Assembly (NCBI GenBank): GCA_965277425.1 | Contig: CBDICR010000007.1 | Coordinates: forward strand, 1,364,001-1,428,000 | Direction: 5' to 3' | Source: Poindextera sp965277425 | GTDB taxonomy: Bacteria > Pseudomonadota > Alphaproteobacteria > Caulobacterales > Caulobacteraceae | Length of the DNA stretch: 64,000 bases | In this document: piece by piece, positions 8,965 through 18,608 of the stretch | Numbering within the stretch: position 1 is the stretch's first letter | Layout: the number at the start of each line of letters is the position of its first letter | Position numbers and translations under genes: made by a program | Notes under the pieces: model-generated | Told to the model about the DNA's origin: nothing | The model's database searches: none | What the model saw: only the letters and a program-made list of their open reading frames with translations

Positions 8965-10184
8965 CGCGTCGCCTCCAGGGCGTAACGCCGGCAATGCTCC
9001 AGATAGGCGGCCTCATTGATCGAGATCAGATCGACGAGGCCGCCCCAGAGCCAGAACGGGGCGTCAAGGCTCTTGGGCCAGCGACGGCCAAGCTCGTCGC
9101 TCCACCGGGTCTTCGTCGCCTCGTCCATCTGGCGGCCGTGGGCGCGGCCGACGACGCCGGCGAGATAACGGGCGGCGAGCATGGCCTCCTGATGCGTAAG
9201 CTGGTCGATCTCCAGCTTCAGGTCCTGCGGCATCAGTTCACGCAGCACCACCTGGCGACCGCCCAGGGACGCCGCCCGCATGCGCCGCCCAAGGTGGGGC
9301 GACAGCGCGCGGGCGCCCGCCACCACCCGCTCGGCGTTGTTGCGCGGCATCTTCGCATCAGGCGCGCGCGGCGCGGCGGCCTTGACCGCCTCCTTGATGT
9401 CGACCAGGCAATAGGAGTCCAGTCCGGCGCTGCTCGCCTTGCCCACCTGTAAGAGCACCGCGTAGCGCAGGCGGCCGAGCGAACTGCAGCCCTTCATCCA
9501 ATAGGCGGCATCCAGCACCTCGATCGGATCGTCGTCGTCGCGTTGCCGCAGGCCGGTGACCATCCGCCGGATGGTTTCCTGTTTGAAGAGCGCGGCGATC
9601 TCGTCGCGCTCGTCCGCCTCGAGCTTCCAAAACTTCCGCCCCAGCGGGATTTCAGGGCGCACGTCCTGGATGCGCTCCTCGGCCAGATGCCGCCATCGCC
9701 GGCCAAGCGCGCGCTGGAGCAACAGGCGCACGGACCTGGGCTTGCGATCTTCGTCCTCGTCGCCCTCCCCGGTCAGCGCAGCCTGGTAGCCGGCCATGAT
9801 TTCTTCCAGCATCTTGGCGGTGGTGACGCCGGGCAGGTCCGACCCCCTGGCCGCCGTGGCCAGCGATAGGCTGAGACGGATCAGGTCGTGGGCAGGATTG
9901 CCGATCACGGTCTGGTCGAGGTCGCGAATCTGGATGCCGACCTTGCCCTTGGCGTTGGCCACGGGGCCAAGATTGCCCAGATGACAATCGCCGCAGATCC
10001 AGACGTGCGGGCCCTGCGGCAGATCGTGGTCGGACGCGCCGCCCAGCCATTGGTAGAATTTCTCGGTATTGCCGCGAACATAGGCGTGAGCCGAGCGGGC
10101 CATCTTCAGCTGTCGTGCGGAGGCGAGGATCTGTCCCCGCTCATCAAGCTTGGGCGCGCGCAAATTCAAAGAGCTTCCCCCCAT
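8961..10184 (-). CDS. DUF2252 family protein
   Basis: A 407-residue cytoplasmic protein of DUF2252, a family with a protein-kinase/phosphotransferase-like fold. It includes HVWICGDCHLGNLGP and IRDLDQTVIGNPAHDLIRL, which recall the catalytic and metal-binding loops of such kinases. The activity is not established. Start ATG at 10184 is supported by an exact EcfG-type promoter ending at 10208, whose transcript would begin near 10200. Upstream frame residues would overlap that promoter. It is divergent from an ECF sigma gene. Confidence 0.85.
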   Translation of the reverse strand: MGGSSLNLRAPKLDERGQILASARQLKMARSAHAYVRGNTEKFYQWLGGASDHDLPQGPHVWICGDCHLGNLGPVANAKGKVGIQIRDLDQTVIGNPAHDLIRLSLSLATAARGSDLPGVTTAKMLEEIMAGYQAALTGEGDEDEDRKPRSVRLLLQRALGRRWRHLAEERIQDVRPEIPLGRKFWKLEADERDEIAALFKQETIRRMVTGLRQRDDDDPIEVLDAAYWMKGCSSLGRLRYAVLLQVGKASSAGLDSYCLVDIKEAVKAAAPRAPDAKMPRNNAERVVAGARALSPHLGRRMRAASLGGRQVVLRELMPQDLKLEIDQLTHQEAMLAARYLAGVVGRAHGRQMDEATKTRWSDELGRRWPKSLDAPFWLWGGLVDLISINEAAYLEHCRRYALEATR

Positions 10185-10207
10185 GGGCCAAACGCCAAGC
10201 TTAGCCG

Positions 10208-10232
10208 AACGTCGGCCGGCGACGAGCGTTCC
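10208..10232 (-). promoter_or_regulatory. EcfG-type promoter for the DUF2252 gene
   Basis: Read on the minus strand, GGAAC (10232-10228), 16 bases, then CGTT (10211-10208) match the established EcfG/SigT consensus GGAAC-N16/17-CGTT exactly. The expected start of transcription is near 10200, 16 bases before the ATG. Confidence 0.8.
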
Positions 10233-10246
10233 TTTCGCGCGCCGAC

Positions 10247-10271
10247 GGAGCCAACCGGCAAGCTGAGCGTT
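10247..10271 (+). promoter_or_regulatory. EcfG-like promoter for the sigma gene (one mismatch)
   Basis: GGAGC (10247-10251), 16 bases, CGTT (10268-10271) differs from GGAAC-N16-CGTT at one base. It lies 35 bases before the sigma-factor ATG at 10306, which would permit self-activation or control by a paralogous EcfG. Confidence 0.55.
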
Positions 10272-10305
10272 GATGTTGCCAAGCCAGTTTGTAAAGGACC
10301 GCCGA

Positions 10306-10902
10306 ATGCTCGCCAAAGCCGATCCCGATGCTCAGTTCCAATCCGACCTGGTCGCCTTGCTGCCGCAGATGCGGGCCTTCGCCCGTTCGCTGACCGGCGA
10401 CAGGGCTCAGGCTGACGATCTGGCTCAGGAAGCGATGCTGAAGGCCTGGCGCGGGCGCGGCGGCTTCGTCCCTGGCACCAATCTGAAGGCCTGGACCTTC
10501 ATGATCGTGCGCAACCAGTTCCTTTCCGACAAGCGCCGCTCCTGGCGCTCGCAGCCGCTGGATCCGGAAGTGGCCGAGCGCACCCTCATCGCGGCGGACA
10601 ATCCCTGCGCGACGCTCGAAGTCGCCGACGTGCGGCGGGCGATGACGATGCTGTCGGACGAACAGCGCGAGGCGCTGATCCTAATCGGCGCGGCCGGCAT
10701 GTCCTACGAAGAGGCGGCCGAGATCTGCCAGACCGCCGTCGGCACCATCAAGAGCCGGGTCAGCCGGGCGCGCGCGGCCCTGCAGGTCATCCTGGCCGGC
10801 GGAGATCTCTGCGAGGCGGACGTCATGCCAAGCGAGGCCGCCGCCGCCATCTATCGCGAAGCCGACACCCTCAGAGCCGCGGCCTTCGCCCGCGCGGCGT
10901 AA
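10306..10902 (+). CDS. ECF RNA polymerase sigma factor, EcfG-like
   Basis: A 198-residue ECF sigma factor. Region 2 includes MRAFARSLTGDRAQADDLAQE and the 'FVPGTNLKAWTFMIVRNQF' segment typical of EcfG (ECF15) sigmas of the alphaproteobacterial general stress response. Region 4 carries LSDEQREALILIG and YEEAAEICQTAVGTIKSRVSRAR. A C-terminal tail of about 30 residues follows. No NepR or PhyR gene is adjacent, so it may be a paralogue like Caulobacter SigU rather than the main EcfG. AAAGGA precedes ATG 10306. Confidence 0.88.
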   Translation: MLAKADPDAQFQSDLVALLPQMRAFARSLTGDRAQADDLAQEAMLKAWRGRGGFVPGTNLKAWTFMIVRNQFLSDKRRSWRSQPLDPEVAERTLIAADNPCATLEVADVRRAMTMLSDEQREALILIGAAGMSYEEAAEICQTAVGTIKSRVSRARAALQVILAGGDLCEADVMPSEAAAAIYREADTLRAAAFARAA

Positions 10903-10914
10903 TCATCCAACGGC

Positions 10915-11328
10915 CTAGACGGTCAGAACCTCGACGCCTCGGCGTCGCGCCGCGGCGACCAGCGCTGAGTCGCACGACGCCAGAGGTTGTCGGCGACGCA
11001 CGGCCAGTTCCAGATAGGCGGCGTCATAGACCGTCAAGTTCTCGTCGCGTGAAAGTCTTCGGGTCTCGCCCCAGGCATGGGCATCCGTCTCGACATCGAG
11101 CGCGATCGTCAGGCGGCTCAGCCTTTGCAGCGAGCGGTCGGCGTAGGATTCGTCGCATCGCCCACGCCGGACCGCGTTGCGCAGCACGTTCGCCACCTCC
11201 AGTCGCCACAATGACGGCGTGATCGCGCCCTCCGCCGCGACACGTCTCATCACGGCGTGCGCGGCCTCGGTGTTTTCATCGTCGAAAAGCCAGGCGATCG
11301 CCATCGAGGCGTCGAGCACAAGGCTCAT
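10915..11328 (-). CDS. vapC: PIN-domain toxin VapC
   Basis: A 137-residue PIN-domain ribonuclease toxin with the acidic quartet Asp6 (VLDASMAIAW), Glu44 (RLEVANVL), Asp102 (YDAAYLELA) and Asp120 (SCDSAL). VapC toxins cut tRNA or rRNA when released from VapB. Its ATG overlaps the antitoxin stop by 4 bases, giving translational coupling. Confidence 0.9.
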   Translation of the reverse strand: MSLVLDASMAIAWLFDDENTEAAHAVMRRVAAEGAITPSLWRLEVANVLRNAVRRGRCDESYADRSLQRLSRLTIALDVETDAHAWGETRRLSRDENLTVYDAAYLELAVRRRQPLASCDSALVAAARRRGVEVLTV

Positions 11329-11591
11329 CCGCGCCGGCCCTCGTCCAACAGGTCGCGAAGACTGACTCCGCCTAGGGAGTGGCGTTTGGCCTCTGCGGCG
11401 ATCTCATCGGCGGCGGCGTGCGCGTCCGCGAGCGCGAAGGCTTGGGCAGAGGCGCGATGAATCAGAATATCGTCTTCACGGGCCTCGACTTCGACCTGCT
11501 CGCCATCACTTAGCCCGGTCGCCCTGGCGACTTCCGCGGGCACGCGGATGGCAAGAGTCTTGCCCCATCGTCCGACAGTCGCACGTGGCAT
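11325..11591 (-). CDS. vapB: AbrB-type antitoxin VapB
   Basis: An 88-residue antitoxin with an N-terminal AbrB/MazE swapped-hairpin DNA-binding domain (RWGKTLAIRVPAEVA, LSDGEQVEVEA). The C-terminal helical tail should wrap the toxin. ATG at 11591 has AGGAG 7 bases upstream. It precedes and overlaps vapC and probably autorepresses the pair. Confidence 0.9.
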   Translation of the reverse strand: MPRATVGRWGKTLAIRVPAEVARATGLSDGEQVEVEAREDDILIHRASAQAFALADAHAAADEIAAEAKRHSLGGVSLRDLLDEGRRG

Positions 11592-11764
11592 GCGATGGCT
11601 CCTGGCTGAAGGGGATATCCTTGCATATCCCTCGCCTTTCGACAACAGGCCGCGCCGTACCTGGAAGCGTAAGAAATTCTTTATCTTGACGCCGATCGCA
11701 TCGCCGGTTGCCCAACGGCGCTCGACCGGTAATCCTTTGTCCTAACAAACGGAGCCGCGCGTTG

Positions 11765-13465
11765 ATGAACGATTCCCCTGCCCCGGCCCCACCGAAGACC
11801 GACTGGGAGATCGCCAGCGCCGCCGCCCTGAAACCGATCCAGTCGATCGCCGACCGGCTCGACATCCCCGCCGAGGCGGTCGAGCCCTATGGCCGCTACA
11901 AGGCCAAGCTCGACATGGGCTTCGTCGCCGCCCAACTCGCCCGGCCCCGCGACGGCAAGCTGATCCTGGTCACCGCGATCAACCCGACCCCGGCCGGCGA
12001 GGGCAAGACCACCACCACGGTCGGTCTTGGCGATGCGCTCAACCGTCTCGGCGAAAAGACGGTGATCTGCCTGCGCGAGCCCAGTCTCGGTCCCTGTTTC
12101 GGCCAGAAGGGCGGCGCGGCCGGCGGCGGCCAAGCCCAGGTCGTCCCCATGGACGAGCTCAATCTTCACTTTACCGGAGACTTCCACGCTGTTGGAATTG
12201 CGAATAATCTGCTGGCAGCGATGATCGACAACCACATCCATTGGGGCAATGGGCTGGACATCGACACGCGCCGCGTCACCTGGCGGCGCTGCCTGGACAT
12301 GAACGATCGGGCGTTGCGCGAGATCGTCTCGTCGCTTGGCGGACCCGCGAACGGCTTTCCGCGCCAGGACGGTTTCGACATCACCGTCGCTTCCGAGGTG
12401 ATGGCGATCCTCTGCCTGGCCAGTTCGCTGGCAGACCTGGGGCGGCGGCTGGCCAACATCGTCGTCGGCCAGACCCGCGAGCGCAGGCCCGTGCGCGCGG
12501 CTGACCTGAACGCCGCCGGCGCGATGGCGGCGGTGCTGAAAGACGCGATCAAACCCAACCTGGTGCAGACGCTGGAGAACAATCCGGTCCTGGTGCACGG
12601 CGGGCCGTTCGCCAACATCGCCCACGGCTGCAACTCGGCGCTGGCCACGCGGCTGGGGTTGAAGCTCGGCGACTATGTGGTCACCGAGGCCGGCTTCGGC
12701 GCCGATCTGGGCGCGGAGAAGTTCTTCGACATCAAATGCCGCAAGGCCGGCCTGTCGCCCGACCTGGCGGTGTTGGTGGCGACCGTCCGCGCGCTGAAGT
12801 TTCACGGCGGGGTCAAACGCAGCCGGCTGGGCCGCGAAAACGTGGCGGCCGTGACCCGCGGCATGGCCAATCTGCAGCGGCATATCGAAAACATCCGCAA
12901 GTTCGGCGTGCCGCCCATCGTGGCGATCAACCACTTCACCGCCGATACGCCGGCCGAACAGGAGGCGGTGATCGCCGGCTGCGCCGCCCTGGGCGTTCAG
13001 GCCGTCGTCTGCCGTCACTGGGCCGAGGGCGGCGCCGGCGCCGAGGACCTCGCCCGGGCCGTCATCGCCGCGATCGGCAAGGCGGAGGCGAATTTCCACA
13101 CCCTTTACCCAGACGACATGCCGCTTTTGCAGAAGATCGAGACCATCGCCTTCCAGATCTATCGCGCCGGCGAGGTGGTCGCCTCCAAGGCCGCCGCCGA
13201 CCGGCTGGCCGAACTTCAGGCGCAGGGTTTCGGCCATCTGCCCGTCTGCATCGCCAAGACCCAGTATTCCAACTCGACCGATCCGGCGCTGCACGGCGCG
13301 CCGACCGGCCACGTCCTGCCCATCCGCGAGGTGCGCCTCTCGGCCGGCGCCGAGTTCGTCGTGGCCATCTGCGGAGACATCATGACCATGCCGGGCCTGC
13401 CGCGCCGGCCCGCGGCCGAGACGATCGGCGTGGCGGCGGACGGCCGCATCGTCGGGCTGTCGTAG
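11765..13465 (+). CDS. fhs: Formate-tetrahydrofolate ligase
   Basis: Joins formate to tetrahydrofolate using ATP, giving 10-formyl-THF in the cytoplasm. The 566 residues are close to the usual 557. The P-loop PTPAGEGKTTTT lies at about 74-84, followed by REPSLGPCFG, GGPFANIAHGCNS and VTEAGFGADLGAEKF, all hallmarks of the family. The next gene encodes 5-formyl-THF cyclo-ligase only 30 bases on, and metK is convergent, so this is a one-carbon cluster. Confidence 0.96.
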   Translation: MNDSPAPAPPKTDWEIASAAALKPIQSIADRLDIPAEAVEPYGRYKAKLDMGFVAAQLARPRDGKLILVTAINPTPAGEGKTTTTVGLGDALNRLGEKTVICLREPSLGPCFGQKGGAAGGGQAQVVPMDELNLHFTGDFHAVGIANNLLAAMIDNHIHWGNGLDIDTRRVTWRRCLDMNDRALREIVSSLGGPANGFPRQDGFDITVASEVMAILCLASSLADLGRRLANIVVGQTRERRPVRAADLNAAGAMAAVLKDAIKPNLVQTLENNPVLVHGGPFANIAHGCNSALATRLGLKLGDYVVTEAGFGADLGAEKFFDIKCRKAGLSPDLAVLVATVRALKFHGGVKRSRLGRENVAAVTRGMANLQRHIENIRKFGVPPIVAINHFTADTPAEQEAVIAGCAALGVQAVVCRHWAEGGAGAEDLARAVIAAIGKAEANFHTLYPDDMPLLQKIETIAFQIYRAGEVVASKAAADRLAELQAQGFGHLPVCIAKTQYSNSTDPALHGAPTGHVLPIREVRLSAGAEFVVAICGDIMTMPGLPRRPAAETIGVAADGRIVGLS

Positions 13466-14082
13466 CTTGACCCTCCCCTTACGGTGGAGGATCTAGTGTC
13501 GCTTGCCGCGGAGACCCTCGCCGCCTGGCGCAAAAGCGAGCGCGAACGGCTGATCGCCGCGCGCCTGGCCATGCCGGCCGCCGCGCGCCGCGCGGCCAGC
13601 GCCGCAATCGCCAGGGTGCTGTCGGCCCGCTTCACGCCCGCCAACCCCGGCGTCGTCGGCGTCTACTGGCCGTTTCGCCGCGAGTTCAACATCCTGCCAT
13701 TGATGCGCCGGATCATCGCGCTCGGCGGCGAGGTGGCGCTGCCGGTGGTGGTCCGGCCGCGCCATCCGCTGGAATTCCGCCGCTGGACCCCGCAAACCGC
13801 GATGGCCAAGGGCGTCTGGGACATTCCGCACCCGGCGGACGGGCCGCCGGTGCATCCGGCGATCTTGCTGATCCCGCTGGTCGGCTTCGACGACCGCGGC
13901 TACCGGCTGGGCTATGGCGGCGGCTTCTACGACCGCACCCTGGCCGCCCTCCCGCACCGGCCCGAGACCTGGGGCGTGGGGTTCGAGCTAGGACGGATGG
14001 AAACCATCCATCCACAAGACCACGACATACCCATGGACCACATCATCACTGAGGCCGGACTTTTCTCTCCCGCGGATAAGGA

Positions 14083-15252
<1,170 letters not shown>

Positions 15253-15392
15253 CAGGCCTCCCGGGCGGCCACCGAAACGGGCCGCTGACTGTCGCGGCGA
15301 CAACAAGCCCAGGTGGGGGTCGCCTGTAAACCAGATTTGTTGCAAGCCTAACCGCCTATGGCCCGTTGCGGCGGACGAGACTAAGCTGCGCC

Positions 15393-16016
15393 ATGGTCCG
15401 GCTCTATGATCGCTATGTCGTCCCCTGGCTCTTGAACTGCGTCTGTTCGGCCAGCCCGATCGCGCATCAGCGGGCCAAGATCGTGCCGGGCGCAAGCGGC
15501 CGGGTGCTCGAACTGGGCATGGGCAGCGGGCTCAACCTGCCCTTCTACGACCCGGCCAAGGTCAAGGTGGTCATGGCCGTCGAGCCGTCCGAGCCGCTGC
15601 GCCGCAGGGCCCTGGGCGCCGCCTCCGTTTCGGGTCTGGACGTGGAGATCATCGCGGGGCGTGCCGAAGCCTTGCCCTACGAAACCGCATCCTTCGACAC
15701 GGTGGTCTGCACCTTCACCCTCTGCTCGGTGCAGGACCCCGCGGCGGCCCTGGCCGAGGCCAGGCGGGTGCTCAAGCCGGACGGGCGGCTGCTGTTCTGC
15801 GAACACGGCCTCGCGCCGGACGGCGATGTGGCGAAATGGCAGCGACGCATCGAGCCGGTCTGGACGGCGATCGCCGGCGGTTGCCATCTGACGCGGCCGG
15901 TCGCGGCGGCGATCGCAGCGGCGGGGTTCCAGGTGGAGACCTGTCAGACCATGTACCTGCCCAAAACGCCGCACTGGGCCGGCTGGAACGAGTGGGGCTC
16001 GGCGGCGCCCGCCTGA
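15393..16016 (+). CDS. Class I SAM-dependent methyltransferase
   Basis: A 207-residue methyltransferase with motif I VLELGMGSGLNLPFY, an acidic residue after strand 2 (VEPSEPL), and the post-motifs FDTVVCTFTLCSV and LKPDGRLLFCEHG. This resembles the UbiE/Methyltransf_11 group, including METTL7-like proteins. The substrate is unknown. It is divergent from metK, which supplies its cofactor, and is followed after 12 bases by a kinase gene. Confidence 0.82.
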   Translation: MVRLYDRYVVPWLLNCVCSASPIAHQRAKIVPGASGRVLELGMGSGLNLPFYDPAKVKVVMAVEPSEPLRRRALGAASVSGLDVEIIAGRAEALPYETASFDTVVCTFTLCSVQDPAAALAEARRVLKPDGRLLFCEHGLAPDGDVAKWQRRIEPVWTAIAGGCHLTRPVAAAIAAAGFQVETCQTMYLPKTPHWAGWNEWGSAAPA

Positions 16017-16028
16017 ACGGAGACGCAG

Positions 16029-16556
16029 GTGCTGATCATCTTCGCCGGCCTGCCGGGGGTGGGCAAAACCTCCATCGCCCGCGAGGTGGCGCGCGGCCGG
16101 GGCGCGGCCTATCTGCGCGTCGATACCATAGAGCAGCCCCTGATCCGCGCGAACGCCCTGACCGAGGGGGATTTGGGCTATCGCATCGCCTATGCCCAGG
16201 CGGCGGAGAACCTGCGGCTCGGCCTGACCGTGATCGCCGACACCGTCAATCCGATCGCAATCACGCGCGAGGCCTGGCGCGCGGTCGCCGAAGCAGCCGG
16301 GACGGCCTGGGTCGAGGTCGAGGTGGTCTGTTCCGACCCGGCCGAACACCGCCGACGCGTGGAGACCCGCATCGCCGATATCCCCGGTCACACGCCGCCG
16401 ACCTGGGCCGCGGTCCAGGCGCGCGACTATCATCCCTGGTCAGGCGACCGCATCGTCGTCGATACAGCGGGCCGATCGCTGGAGGCTTGCGTCAGCGGCC
16501 TGAACGCGGCGCTCGACGGGGCGGCTAGCCCCATGTCTGGGCGGCGAGACGGCTGA
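16029..16556 (+). CDS. P-loop (AAA_33-type) small-molecule kinase
   Basis: A 175-residue protein starting with a Walker A loop GLPGVGKTSIA at residues 7-17, then RVDTIEQPL and a lid-like region with 'EHRRRVETR'. This matches the AAA_33/zeta-toxin-like group that phosphorylates small molecules. GTG start with GGAG upstream. It follows the methyltransferase gene by 12 bases and its 3' end overlaps the convergent DUF2177 gene by 32 bases. Substrate unknown. Confidence 0.8.
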   Translation: MLIIFAGLPGVGKTSIAREVARGRGAAYLRVDTIEQPLIRANALTEGDLGYRIAYAQAAENLRLGLTVIADTVNPIAITREAWRAVAEAAGTAWVEVEVVCSDPAEHRRRVETRIADIPGHTPPTWAAVQARDYHPWSGDRIVVDTAGRSLEACVSGLNAALDGAASPMSGRRDG

Positions 16557-16926
16557 AACTGGCTGTAATGGCGGTCGCGGTCGCGCCCCAGGCCATGTCC
16601 AGCAGGCCGATCCTGAGCGTGAAGCCTTTCAGCGTCGCCAGGTTGGTCAGGTCGTAGGCGCTGTAGGCGACCACGCCGAACAACGCCGCCAGCAGGAGCG
16701 TGCGCGGCCAGTCCGGGCGGGCGAGCCCCGGCGCGACGACGAAAACCAGGACCCCCGCCGAATAGAGGGCGTAGAAGATCAGCGCCGGGGCGATCCTGAA
16801 GCTGGGATAGATGAGTTGGCCGATATCCGCCTTGTAGAGCCGCCCGGCCACGCTGACGAACCAGACGCCGTCGAGCACTGGAAACAGCACCAACATGACA
16901 AGATAGGCGATCAGGTATCGTTTCAC
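16525..16926 (-). CDS. DUF2177 family membrane protein
   Basis: A 133-residue integral membrane protein with four likely helices. It opens with 'YLIAYLVMLVLFPVLDGVWF' and continues with 'YSAYDLTNLATLKGF', the recognisable DUF2177 signature. Function unknown. Confidence 0.88.
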   Translation of the reverse strand: MKRYLIAYLVMLVLFPVLDGVWFVSVAGRLYKADIGQLIYPSFRIAPALIFYALYSAGVLVFVVAPGLARPDWPRTLLLAALFGVVAYSAYDLTNLATLKGFTLRIGLLDMAWGATATAITASFSRLAAQTWG

Positions 16927-16986
16927 CGCGAAATCTCCATTCCCGGCTGTTCTACGCCGGCGAAGGAAGAGCGGATGTCTTGCGAT

Positions 16987-17442
16987 CTATCCCAGGAAGA
17001 CCACCCGCCGCCGCTCTTGGCCCGAGCGGATGCGGGCCAGGGTCTGGGCGTAATGCGGATCGGCGGGGTTGTTTTCGCCTTCGATATAGACGGTCTCGTC
17101 GATCGCCTTGACCAGCATCTTGGCCGCCATGCGGTGGCCGCGGAAGAAGTCGACGAAGACCCCGCCGAAGACCGGAAAGACGTTGGAGAGGGTGCGGATC
17201 GAGACCAGCGCCGCCGCCTGGGCCAGCACCACCGGCGGGACCCGCGCGCGATAGCCCTCGGCGATCAGCGCCGCGCCGGCCCCGATGCTGTAGAGTTCGC
17301 CGACGCCGGGGATCCAGGCCAGCATGCCGTCGAGCCCGATCCCGACCGGCCCGACGCCGATCAGGTTGTCGGACAGCTTGCTGATGCGCTCGATCGAGGC
17401 GCGATTGTTGTGGACGTCGATCTGGGTGCGCGCCTTGAACAT
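16987..17442 (-). CDS. DUF4112 family protein
   Basis: A 151-residue protein with 'LIGVGPVGIGLDGMLAWIPG VGE' (broken here for length) and 'FFRGHRMAAKML', the characteristic DUF4112 pattern. It has one or two hydrophobic segments and is probably membrane-associated. It is divergent from the topoisomerase IB gene. Function unknown. Confidence 0.85.
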   Translation of the reverse strand: MFKARTQIDVHNNRASIERISKLSDNLIGVGPVGIGLDGMLAWIPGVGELYSIGAGAALIAEGYRARVPPVVLAQAAALVSIRTLSNVFPVFGGVFVDFFRGHRMAAKMLVKAIDETVYIEGENNPADPHYAQTLARIRSGQERRRVVFLG

Positions 17443-17493
17443 GACTTGAAAGGTAGTGCGGTCTCGGTTGACGGCAAGCTAAGCCATGAAAAC

Positions 17494-17519
17494 GGAACCG
17501 CGCCGGATGCGGGTGCGTT
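17494..17519 (+). promoter_or_regulatory. EcfG-type promoter for topoisomerase IB
   Basis: GGAAC (17494-17498), 17 bases, CGTT (17516-17519) match the EcfG consensus exactly. The expected transcript start near 17526 places ATG 17531 almost at the 5' end and rules out the in-frame ATGs at 17486 and 17507 for this promoter. Confidence 0.7.
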
Positions 17520-17530
17520 GGCGCTTGGCC

Positions 17531-18550
17531 ATGGCCACAGACGGCTCCGAAAATCCCGCCGTCGCCGAGAGCGCCGGCCTGACCTATGTCAACGATCACG
17601 ACCCGGGTCTGAGCCGCGTCGTGGCGGCCAAAGGCAGGTTCAAATACCGCGACGCGGCCGGCAAGGCGGTGCGCGATCCCAAGACCCTGGACCGGATCGC
17701 CAAGCTGGTCATCCCACCGGCCTGGACGGAGGTCTGGATCTGCCCTGACCCCCTCGGCCATATCCAGGCGACCGGCCGCGACCAGCGCAAGCGCAAACAG
17801 TACCGCTACCACCCCGATTGGCGGGTGGTGCGCGACCAGAGCAAGTACGAGCACATGAGCGCCTTCGGCCGGGCGCTGCCGAAATTGCGCCGCCAGGTGG
17901 ACGCCGACCTCGCCAAACATGGCCTGGTGCGCGAGCGGGTGCTGGCGGCGGTCGTCCGCCTGCTCGAACTGACCCTGATCCGGGTCGGCAATGACGAATA
18001 CGCCCGCGCCAACAAGAGCTTCGGCCTGACCACGATGCAAAATCGCCACGTCCAGATTTCCAGCGTCGGGGCCGTCTTCGAATTCCGTGGCAAGAGCGGC
18101 AAACAGCATCGGACCGCCTTCCAAGACCGGCGCCTGGCGCGGCTGGTGCGCTCCTGCCAGGAGTTGCGTGGCCAGCGCCTGTTCCAGTTCGTCGACGAGG
18201 CCGGCGAGCGGCGGCCGGTGGAGTCCGCCGACGTCAACGACTATCTGCACGCGGCCATGGGCGCGGCGTTCACCGCCAAGGACTTCCGCACCTGGGCCGG
18301 CACGCTGGCGGCGCTGGAAATGCTGGCCGACGAGGCGCCGGCCGGCAGCGAGACGGCGGCGAAACGCGCCATTGCGGCCTGCGTCAAGGCGGTGGCCGCC
18401 CGGCTCGGCAACACGCCCGCCGTCTGCCGCGCCTGCTACATCCACCCCGCCGTGCCCGAGGCCTATGCCCGCGGCGTGCTGCCGCCGACGGGACGCAACA
18501 GCGAGCGGGTGCTGCTGAAATTCCTTCAGGATGCTGCCGCTGCGGCATGA
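17531..18550 (+). CDS. DNA topoisomerase IB (poxvirus type)
   Basis: A 339-residue type IB topoisomerase that relaxes supercoils through a 3'-phosphotyrosine. The catalytic set is recognisable: Arg/Lys in 'GRDQRKRKQYRYHP', 'RVGNDEYARANKSFGLTT', 'FRGKSGKQH', 'KDFRTWAGT' and the nucleophile Tyr303 in CRACYIHP. I chose ATG 17531 because an exact EcfG-type promoter overlaps the upstream in-frame ATGs. The result would be a nearly leaderless stress-induced mRNA. Confidence 0.9.
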   Translation: MATDGSENPAVAESAGLTYVNDHDPGLSRVVAAKGRFKYRDAAGKAVRDPKTLDRIAKLVIPPAWTEVWICPDPLGHIQATGRDQRKRKQYRYHPDWRVVRDQSKYEHMSAFGRALPKLRRQVDADLAKHGLVRERVLAAVVRLLELTLIRVGNDEYARANKSFGLTTMQNRHVQISSVGAVFEFRGKSGKQHRTAFQDRRLARLVRSCQELRGQRLFQFVDEAGERRPVESADVNDYLHAAMGAAFTAKDFRTWAGTLAALEMLADEAPAGSETAAKRAIAACVKAVAARLGNTPAVCRACYIHPAVPEAYARGVLPPTGRNSERVLLKFLQDAAAAA

Positions 18551-18608
18551 TTGCGCCAGGCTCGGCCCCGGGACTAAGCTGACCGCCAATCTTGAAATGG
18601 AGGTCCCC

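Noticed and set aside
13466..13495. A 6S RNA gene before the 5-formyl-THF cyclo-ligase, as in enterobacteria
   Set aside because: The gap is only 30 bases.
15253..15392. A SAM riboswitch before metK
   Set aside because: I looked for SAM-II and SAM/SAH-like conserved cores on the minus strand and saw none. A covariance search would settle it.
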